NCBI GenBank assembly: GCA_965204235.1
Contig: OZ241979.1
Coordinates: 1,922,001 to 1,986,000 of the forward strand
Length of the DNA: 64,000 bases
DNA from: JAJDTQ01 sp965204235
GTDB lineage: Bacteria; Desulfobacterota; Binatia; UBA9968; JAJDTQ01
Direction: 5' to 3'
Made by a program: the position numbers and the translations under genes. The first letter of the stretch is position 1. Every line of letters starts with the position of its first letter. The notes under the pieces are model-generated. The model was not told the DNA's origin, ran no database searches, and saw only the letters and a list, made by a program, of their open reading frames with translations. Below, piece after piece: positions 58,036-64,000 of this stretch.

Positions 58036-59736
58036 TCAACCGGGAGCCTGCCCGCCTCGGGTCGGGTCCAGCAGGCTCGGGGCGAACTCGTCGGGCGGGG
58101 CGTAGCCCATGAGCTCGAGCAGGGTTGCGGCGAGGTTGGCCAAGCCCGCCCCCGCGGGAGGCACCAAGCCGTAGCCGCGGCCGGAGAAGTCCCGGATGAA
58201 CAGGGGCACCGGGTTGACCGAGTGGGCGGTCCGGAAGACGGGTCTGCCGCAGTGGTAGAGGGGTCGGCCGCCCTCGTCCCGCTCCACCATGTCCTCGGAG
58301 TTGCCGTGGTCCGCGGTCACCACCAGGCAGCCCCGGGCGTCGGCCACCGCCGGGACGATGCGGCCGACGGCCAAGTCGATGGCTTCCACCGCCATCACGG
58401 TGGCGTCCAGGCGTCCCGTGTGCCCCACCATGTCGCCGCCGGCGAAGTTCGCCCGGATGAACCGGTAACGACCCGCGCCGACCGCGCGGACCACCGCGTC
58501 CGCGGTCTCCGCGGAGCGCATCCACGGCCGCTGCTCGAAAGGCGCCCGGTCCGAGCCGATCTCCACGTACTCCTCCAGGGCGTCGTCGAACTTGCCGGAC
58601 CGGTTGCCGTTCCAGAAGTAGGTGACGTGCCCGAACTTCTGGGTCTCCGCGCACGCGAACTGGGCTACGCCCGCGCCGGCCAGGTATTCGCCCAGGGTGC
58701 CGCGGATCTCGGGCGGCGCCACCAGGTAGTGTTCGGGTATGCCCAGGTCCCCGTCGTAGAGCATCATGCCCGCGAACAGCGCCTCCGGCGTCCGGCCCCG
58801 GTCGAAGCGGTCGAACCCGGCCCCCGCGGTGAAGGCCCGGGAGATCTCGATGGCGCGGTCGCCGCGGAAGTTGAAGAAGACCACCCCGTCGCCGTCCTCG
58901 ACGGCGGCCACCGGGGCGCCGTCCGGGCGCCGCACGGTAAAGGCGGGGATCACCTGGTCGCTGAGGCCGGGCTCCTGCCGGCGGAAGCGCTCCACCGCGG
59001 CCGCGGCGCTGGGAAACCCCGGGGCCTCCCCGTGGACGTGGGCGCTCCAGCCCCTGGCCACGATGCTCCAGTCGGCCTCGTACCGGTCCATGGTGACCAC
59101 CATCCGGCCGCCTCCCGACGCGATGCGGTAGTCCCGACCGCCCTTGTCCCGGATGCCGCCAAGCAGGGCCTCCAGACGCTCGATATAGACCGGCGCGGTC
59201 CGGTCGGGGACGTCGCGGCCGTCCAGCAGGGCGTGCACGTAAACCCGCGGCAGCCCTTCTTCGTCGGCCCGGCGGACCAGCGCGTGCAGGTGGGCTTCGT
59301 GGGAGTGCACGTTGCCGTCCGACAACAACCCCATGAGGTGCAGGGCGCCGCGGCCGGAGCGGACCCCCCGGACGAGGGTCTTCCAGTAGCCGTCCCAGAT
59401 GGCCCCCGTGCCGATGGCGCGATCGACGCACTTGGCGCCCTGGTCGAAGACCCGGCCCGCGCCCATGATGTTGTGCCCGACCTCGGAGTTGCCGATGTCG
59501 GCGTCGGAGGGCAACCCCACCGCGGTCCCGTGAGCCCTGAGGGAGGCCACGAGACCCGACCGGCCCAACCGGTCCAGGTTCGGCGTGCGCGCCAGGGCCA
59601 CGGCGTCGAACTCGTCCTTGGAGCCGATGCCCACGCCGTCGAGGATGAGGAGGACTACCGGCCCCTCGGGCGCAGGCAGAGTGGGGTGCCGGCGCAGCGC
59701 AAGGGGTCCGGGGCCGGAAGTGGTGGAAGGCGCCAT
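58036..59736 (-). CDS. gpmI: Cofactor-independent phosphoglycerate mutase
   Basis: 566 residues. Mn2+-binding and catalytic motifs: LLILDGVGIGSKDEF, the catalytic Ser in DADIGNSEVGHNIMGAGR, LHLMGLLSDGNVHSHEAHL, VTADHGNSEDM and the His in HCGRPVFRTAHSVNPVPLF. It interconverts 3- and 2-phosphoglycerate without 2,3-bisphosphoglycerate. The N-terminal 22 residues precede the core. Upstream of polA, it may share a transcript with it. Confidence 0.96.
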   Translation of the reverse strand: MAPSTTSGPGPLALRRHPTLPAPEGPVVLLILDGVGIGSKDEFDAVALARTPNLDRLGRSGLVASLRAHGTAVGLPSDADIGNSEVGHNIMGAGRVFDQGAKCVDRAIGTGAIWDGYWKTLVRGVRSGRGALHLMGLLSDGNVHSHEAHLHALVRRADEEGLPRVYVHALLDGRDVPDRTAPVYIERLEALLGGIRDKGGRDYRIASGGGRMVVTMDRYEADWSIVARGWSAHVHGEAPGFPSAAAAVERFRRQEPGLSDQVIPAFTVRRPDGAPVAAVEDGDGVVFFNFRGDRAIEISRAFTAGAGFDRFDRGRTPEALFAGMMLYDGDLGIPEHYLVAPPEIRGTLGEYLAGAGVAQFACAETQKFGHVTYFWNGNRSGKFDDALEEYVEIGSDRAPFEQRPWMRSAETADAVVRAVGAGRYRFIRANFAGGDMVGHTGRLDATVMAVEAIDLAVGRIVPAVADARGCLVVTADHGNSEDMVERDEGGRPLYHCGRPVFRTAHSVNPVPLFIRDFSGRGYGLVPPAGAGLANLAATLLELMGYAPPDEFAPSLLDPTRGGQAPG

Positions 59737-59795
59737 GTGCGGTTGAGTTTAGGACTTTTCCGCGTTAGTGGGAAGGTTCGTCGAGGGTTTCCCTG

Positions 59796-60527
59796 ATGGT
59801 CGATGCCAACTCCGCCCTGCGCCGGCTCGCCGTGGTCGTCCGGCACGTGGCTTTCGAGGACTTGGGCTCGTTTGCCGCCCCCCTCGCCCGCGCCGGTTAC
59901 CGGATCGAGTACGTGGAGGCGGGAGCGGACTACCTCGGCGAGGCGGACGCCTCGGACGCCGACCTGCTCGTGGTGCTCGGCGGCCCCATCAGCGCAGCCG
60001 ACGAACGGCAGTACCCCTTCCTCGCCGACGAACTCCGGCTGCTGGAGCGCCGGCTCGCCCGCGGGCGGCCGTCCCTGGGCATCTGCCTGGGCGCCCAGCT
60101 CATGGCCCGGGCCCTGGGCTCCCGGGTGTTCGCCGCCGGGGGCAAGGAGATCGGCTGGAGCCCCCTGTCCCTGACCGCAGCCGGCAGCGCCTCCGCCCTG
60201 CGCCACCTGGCGCCGGACCGGACACCGGTGCTCCACTGGCACGGGGACACATTCGACCTGCCCCGGGGCGCGGCCCACCTAGCCTCGACTCCCGCGTGCG
60301 AGAACCAGGCGTTCCTCTGGGACGGACACTCGCTGGCCCTACAGTTCCATCCGGAAGCGACCGCCCGCGGACTCGAACGGTGGTTCATCGGCCACGCCCT
60401 GGAGATCGAGACCACGCCGGGCGTCTCGGTGGCGCAACTCCGTAGCTCCACCGCGCGGTTCGCGCCCGCGCTGGAGCGTCAAGGAGCGCGGTTCTTCCAG
60501 GAGTGGCTCGCCGGGGTCACCGGCTAG
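59796..60527 (+). CDS. Class I glutamine amidotransferase (GuaA N-domain-like)
   Basis: 243 residues. The nucleophile elbow is SLGICLGAQLMARALG with Cys, and the His-Glu pair is in LQFHPEATARGLERW. Such proteins of about 240 residues resemble the amidotransferase domain of GMP synthase and are often encoded alone; substrates vary (gamma-glutamyl compounds, unknown). The gene is divergent from gpmI. Stop at 60527, 10 bases before an IS1595 remnant. Confidence 0.9.
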   Translation: MVDANSALRRLAVVVRHVAFEDLGSFAAPLARAGYRIEYVEAGADYLGEADASDADLLVVLGGPISAADERQYPFLADELRLLERRLARGRPSLGICLGAQLMARALGSRVFAAGGKEIGWSPLSLTAAGSASALRHLAPDRTPVLHWHGDTFDLPRGAAHLASTPACENQAFLWDGHSLALQFHPEATARGLERWFIGHALEIETTPGVSVAQLRSSTARFAPALERQGARFFQEWLAGVTG

Positions 60528-60536
60528 CGGCCCGAA

Positions 60537-60762
60537 GCGTGGTTCATGATCCACCGCATCCGGGAAGCGTGGGACATGGACGGCGGCTCGTCCTTCCGGG
60601 GTCCCGTCGAGGTTGATGAGACGTACATGGGCGGCAAGGAGCGCAACAAGCACAACTCGAAGAAGCTCAAGGCTGGACGCGGCGCCGTAGGCAAGGCTGC
60701 CGTGGTGGGCATGAAGGACCGCGACAGCAATACGGTGAGCGCGGCAGTCGTGACGAGCACCG
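60537..60762 (+). pseudogene. IS1595-type (ISXO2-like) transposase fragment, N-terminal/middle part
   Basis: The frame encodes MIHRIREAWDMDGGSSFRGP, then VEVDETYMGGKERNKHNSKK with the first catalytic Asp of the DDE triad, and GAVGKAAVVGMKDRDSNTVS. After about 60762 the frame (open to 60920) loses all resemblance. The protein is truncated at both ends and cannot transpose. A separate piece of the C-terminus lies at 61256-61335. Confidence 0.8.
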
Positions 60763-60849
60763 ACAATCCCGAGTCAACGCCCCGGACGCGCCAGTACCCG
60801 GAACTGGAAACGAGGCGTTTTGAACTGCTGCCGCAGGTCGCGCCTTTTC

Positions 60850-61209
60850 CTACTCGCTTTCTACTTGTGGAGCTGGCGGCGGATGATCGCCCGGGGAGGG
60901 AATGGTCAATTGGCCCTTAACTGCGGCCATGACCGCGGTTGTCATTCCGAGAGGTCCTGAGTCCAACTTTCGTTCGATGGCGTCCAGTCGTTCTTTCAGG
61001 TGCCCCATTTCTCCCTCTAGACGGACTTGCCCCTTCTCCAGGTCGGACAGGCGGCCATCGAGTTTGTCCATACGGCCATCAATCTTGTCCAGCCGCTTGT
61101 CGATGCGGGACTCCAGGTTGGTGAGGACGCGCCATCCCCAACCGAAGAAGGCGAGTCCGGCAACGGTGATCTGGATCCAACCCTGATGAATCTGAATCAT
61201 ACCATCCAT
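60850..61209 (-). CDS. Small single-span protein with a long coiled coil
   Basis: 119 residues. An N-terminal hydrophobic stretch (ITVAGLAFFGWGWRVL, about 12-28) is followed by heptads (SRIDKRLDKIDGRMDKLDGR, then LEKGQVRLEGEMGHLKERLD) and a Pro-rich tail. The protein has the look of a small membrane-anchored coiled coil; I do not recognise a family. It sits on the opposite strand between the two pieces of the IS1595 transposase, and probably replaced the middle of that element. Confidence 0.62.
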   Translation of the reverse strand: MDGMIQIHQGWIQITVAGLAFFGWGWRVLTNLESRIDKRLDKIDGRMDKLDGRLSDLEKGQVRLEGEMGHLKERLDAIERKLDSGPLGMTTAVMAAVKGQLTIPSPGDHPPPAPQVESE

Positions 61210-61255
61210 GACCGCGGGGCATACGATACCAACGGTCTCATGTCAACCCGCGTCA

Positions 61256-61335
61256 AATGTCACTATCCGGATCGAGGAACAGATGGCGGCCATCGCCCGC
61301 GGTTTCACCGGGAAGCGGCTTCGACACTTGGCGGT
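61256..61335 (+). pseudogene. IS1595-type transposase fragment, C-terminal end
   Basis: The frame encodes IEEQMAAIARGFTGKRLRH, which resembles the C-terminal tail (D-Q-M...I..GM.GKRL) of ISXO2-type transposases. It is in a different frame from the fragment at 60537-60762 and about 500 bases away. The gap 61210-61528 otherwise contains a GC-rich hairpin of family B type (about 61401-61424). Confidence 0.45.
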
Positions 61336-61528
61336 TGAACCAGTCACTGCGTTAGTGGTAGTGTGCCCCGATGCCCACGAAGCCCGCAAAGTTGTGTACC
61401 CCCCCTCTCAGGGGGGAGGGGATCGGAGTGTACGAGCCGGAAGCGCCGCTTCCTGAAACCGTCCGATCTGGTAAACTTCGCATGGGCTGGAGGCGCAGGG
61501 CCGCCAGCATGTCCCCGGAGGCGAAACC

Positions 61529-62425
61529 ATGACGAAGGCATCCCACAACAGGAGCGGTCGAGGGGCCGGGCAAAAGACGCCGGCGCACCCGCGGCCCGTG
61601 CTGAACTGGGTGGCGCCGGTCCTTGCCGCGGTCGGCCTGCTGCTCACGGGATACCTTACCGGCGTCACGTGGTCGGGCGAGAAGGCTGCCCTCTGCGAGG
61701 CCGGCGCAGATTGCGACATCGTCCTGAACAGCCGCTGGTCGATGCTGCTCGGTCTGCCCACGTCGCTCTGGGGATTCTTCGTCTATGCCGTCTTGGCCGG
61801 CGCGTCCTTCGTCGAACGCCGGCACACGCGCTGGAAGCTGCTGGCGGCGGTCTCGCTCTTCGGCGTGGCGTACAGCGTCTATCTCACGGTCGTCTCCGTG
61901 GTCCGGTTGGAGGCCGCATGTCCGTATTGCCTCGCGTCCCTGGGCCTGCTGGCCGCCATATTCGTGGTCACCCTCTTCCAGATCCCGCCGGAAAGCCGAC
62001 GGTTCTCGTGGAAGCCCTGGCTCGGGGCGAGCCTGGGAACGGCCGCGGTCGCGGTGTTGGCCGTCCACCTGGTGTTCTATTCCGGCGCCGCGGTCATGGC
62101 GTCCGCCAAGGAAGACCCCTGGATGAAGGCCCTGGCCACCCACCTGGAGAAGACCGGCGTCAAGATGTACGGAGCGTTCTGGTGTCCTGCCTGCGAGAAC
62201 CAGAAGGAGATGTTCGGAGCGTCCGCGGCCCGGCTGCCCTACGTCGAATGCAGTCCCGCGGGACGCAACGGCCCCACCTCGTCCAAGTGCCTGGCCGCCG
62301 GAGTCCGTTCCTATCCCACCTGGACCATCGAGGGCCAGCGCCATGTGGGGGTGCTGTCCCCGTCGGAGCTGGCGGACCGCTCCGGCTTCCCCGGCGTCGA
62401 GACGCCGGCAAGGGACGGCGGTTGA
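61529..62425 (+). CDS. VKOR-type membrane oxidoreductase fused to a thioredoxin-like domain
   Basis: 298 residues. Five hydrophobic segments with the VKOR Cys pairs: CEAGADC in the first periplasmic loop, and CPYC in VVRLEAACPYCLASLG. After the last span a thioredoxin-like domain carries GAFWCPACENQKEMFG and a cis-Pro region (GVRSYPTWTIEGQRH). VKOR makes periplasmic disulfides with quinone as acceptor and its fused thioredoxin passes them to substrates. This gives the cell a DsbB-like activity. ATG 61529 follows a GGAGG-like site. Confidence 0.93.
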   Translation: MTKASHNRSGRGAGQKTPAHPRPVLNWVAPVLAAVGLLLTGYLTGVTWSGEKAALCEAGADCDIVLNSRWSMLLGLPTSLWGFFVYAVLAGASFVERRHTRWKLLAAVSLFGVAYSVYLTVVSVVRLEAACPYCLASLGLLAAIFVVTLFQIPPESRRFSWKPWLGASLGTAAVAVLAVHLVFYSGAAVMASAKEDPWMKALATHLEKTGVKMYGAFWCPACENQKEMFGASAARLPYVECSPAGRNGPTSSKCLAAGVRSYPTWTIEGQRHVGVLSPSELADRSGFPGVETPARDGG

Positions 62426-62536
62426 CCCTCCGTCGGTAGCCGGCCTCATCGGCGCGCAATCGGATCGAGGGCGGCCCGCAGGGGCTGTCTTTCGGGAACG
62501 ATCCGGCAAACCGGCCAAGGCCCGGGAGAAGGCTGC

Positions 62537-64000
62537 TTGGGCAAGCTCACCAACCCGTTTACGGCCTGTTTCGACGCCATCAAGAGCCTGGAGGTCTCCG
62601 AGGCGACCGAGCATACCTTGCGCGGGCCATTGGAGACGCTGCTCGAGGCGCTGGCCGCGGACGCCGGCCCCGGCCTCCGCGTGATCCACGAGCCCAAGCG
62701 GGACGCGGGCGGCCTGGGCGCGCCGGACTTCAAGGTCAAACGGCGCGAGGCCATCCTCGGCTACGTGGAGAACAAGAAGGTCGGCGCCGACCTCGACGCC
62801 GTGCTGCAATCGGACCAGATCGCCAAATACAAGAAGCTGTCCGGCAACATCGTCCTGACCGACTACCTGGAATGGATCTGGCTGAAGGACGGCGAGGTCA
62901 ACCGGCGGGAAACGCTCTGCCCTGCCGGCGCGGTCGGGAACCGGCAGGCCCGGCTCGACCCGGACCGGGCCGACAAGGTCGCCGCGCTGGTCGCCGCGTT
63001 CCTGTCCACGCCGCCGGAAAAGCTGGGCAACGCCAAGAAGCTGTCCGAGGCGCTGGCCCTGCGCTGCCACGACCTGCGCGATTTCCTGTTGGCCGAGCTG
63101 GAGCGGCAGGACGCCGCACGGCAGCAGGGCCGGCTCTATGGTCTGTACGACGTGTTCCGGCGCGACGTATTCCAGGAACTCGAACTCGGGGAGTTCGCCG
63201 ACGCCTTCGCCCAAACCCTGGGGTACGGCCTGTTCCTGGCGAAGCGCAACGCCGGGGAGCGCACGCCCGTCACCCTGCACAATGCGAAACGCTACGTGCC
63301 CGCCCATTTCGCGTTGATCCGCGAGCTGGTGGACTTCCTGGACGAACTGGAACAGGAGGAATACCGGGGGATCCGATGGCTGGTGGAGGAAATCCTCAGC
63401 ATCATGAACACGCTGGACCTCGCCGCCGTCCTCGAAGACCTGGCCTTCACCAAGCCGCAAGCGCGGTCGGCGGCTCCCGCGGAAGAAGAGCGGCTGCTGT
63501 TCGCCAAAGACCCCTACGTCTATTTCTACGAAGACTTCCTGAAAGCCTACGACCGGGAAACCCGCAAGGCGCGGGGCGTGTACTACACCCCGCCGCCGGT
63601 GGTGAACTTCATCGTCCGCGCGGTGAACGACATCCTGAAAGACACCTTCGGCATCGCCGCGGGGCTGGCCGACCGCAAGCGCGTGACCGTGCTGGACTTC
63701 GCCACCGGCACGGGCACCTTTCTGCTGGAGGTGCTGCAACAGATATTCGAGACGGCGGCGCCGGGCGTGCGCGACCAGGTCGTGAGGGAACACGTCCTGA
63801 AGAACCTGTACGGATTCGAGTACCTGATCGCTCCCTACACCATCGCCCACCTGAAGCTGTCGCAGTTCCTGCACGACCAGGGCTACGCCATGCAGTCCGG
63901 CGAGCGGCTCCGCATCTATTTGACGAACGCCCTGGAACCCATCGAGGCCCAGGCCAACTGGCTGCTGCCCGCCCTGTCGCGGGAAGTCGAAGCCGCGCAG
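62537..64000 (+). CDS. Single-chain type ISP/IIG-like restriction-modification enzyme (5' part, cut by window end)
   Basis: 488 codons to the window edge without a stop. TTG 62537 follows GGGAGAAGG. The N-terminal nuclease core has APDF (Asp about 64) and GYVENKK (Glu 78, Lys 80), a D...ExK pattern. A helical spacer follows (LGNAKKLSEALALRCHDLRD, ELELGEFADAFAQTLGYGLF). The N6-methylase begins RGVYYTPPPVVNFIVRAVND (about 343) with motif I VLDFATGTGTFLLEV (about 388). No helicase domain separates the nuclease and methylase, unlike LlaGI-type ISP enzymes. The catalytic NPPY and the target domain would lie right of the window. Confidence 0.85.
   Translation, partial: MGKLTNPFTACFDAIKSLEVSEATEHTLRGPLETLLEALAADAGPGLRVIHEPKRDAGGLGAPDFKVKRREAILGYVENKKVGADLDAVLQSDQIAKYKKLSGNIVLTDYLEWIWLKDGEVNRRETLCPAGAVGNRQARLDPDRADKVAALVAAFLSTPPEKLGNAKKLSEALALRCHDLRDFLLAELERQDAARQQGRLYGLYDVFRRDVFQELELGEFADAFAQTLGYGLFLAKRNAGERTPVTLHNAKRYVPAHFALIRELVDFLDELEQEEYRGIRWLVEEILSIMNTLDLAAVLEDLAFTKPQARSAAPAEEERLLFAKDPYVYFYEDFLKAYDRETRKARGVYYTPPPVVNFIVRAVNDILKDTFGIAAGLADRKRVTVLDFATGTGTFLLEVLQQIFETAAPGVRDQVVREHVLKNLYGFEYLIAPYTIAHLKLSQFLHDQGYAMQSGERLRIYLTNALEPIEAQANWLLPALSREVEAAQ

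Overview
The window is high-GC DNA (roughly two thirds G+C by eye) from a Gram-negative-type bacterium with an outer membrane. It carries ExbB/ExbD, an autotransporter-like protein, an outer-membrane barrel and ABC importers with periplasmic binding proteins. Gene content (grpE-dnaK-dnaJ-lon, a Na+-pumping decarboxylase, VKOR, ProVWX) and the dense short dispersed repeats recall uncultured deltaproteobacterial or Tectomicrobia-like lineages. That placement is a guess; the window holds no rRNA.

Layout. 1-2.9 kb: tail of an unknown gene, an SNF2-type helicase and a Dam-type adenine methylase. 3.2-13.3 kb: housekeeping run grpE, dnaK, dnaJ, lon, thiL, larB, archease and an HD phosphohydrolase. 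13.5-18.1 kb: decayed defence-like segment with two adjacent AIPR genes, both with damaged 5' ends, and a Uma2 nuclease. 18.3-21.8 kb: HicB-like gene followed by a large autotransporter-like gene whose 5' end carries a run of 22 G/C pairs, probably a phase-variation switch. 22.1-27.0 kb: zinc island znuA-znuC-znuB plus a His/Asp/Glu-rich outer-membrane barrel, divergent from a Fur/Zur-family regulator. 27.1-29.0 kb: molybdopterin-fold protein and a polytopic membrane protein. 29.2-37.3 kb: accessory region with two DUF4143 ATPases (one behind a 22-bp repeat array), an AlbA_2/ParA pair, a P450 and a restriction-methylase remnant. 37.6-43.5 kb: solitary CoxL-type molybdoprotein and a tandem duplication of an arylsulfotransferase-like gene, the first copy fused in frame to a VOC domain. 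43.7-46.9 kb: complete Na+-translocating acyl-CoA decarboxylase operon. 47.1-49.5 kb: exbB, exbD, ccdA. 49.8-60.5 kb: eno, ftsB, tRNA-Gly, proVWX, polA, gpmI and a glutamine amidotransferase. 60.5-64 kb: broken IS1595-type element, VKOR-thioredoxin fusion and the start of a single-chain restriction-modification enzyme cut by the window end.

Mobile small repeats. At least twelve copies of one short element (family A) lie between genes or exactly at gene ends. Three simple copies are each exactly 110 bp. The element has imperfect terminal inverted repeats beginning GGAA, a hairpin-forming core, and 4-bp direct flanks that match exactly at four copies (CTTC, TTTC, TTCA, TATC). It therefore behaves like a non-autonomous MITE. 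A second element (family B, about 267 bp at 49497-49763) has perfect 18-bp terminal inverted repeats and AGCG flanks. These elements now supply the 3' ends of thiL and exbD.

Most promising unusual points: the poly-G switch in the autotransporter gene and its coupling to hicB, the MITE families, the zinc island with its acidic/His-rich barrel, the 22-bp array before the DUF4143 ATPase, the AlbA_2/ParA pair, and the VOC/arylsulfotransferase duplication.
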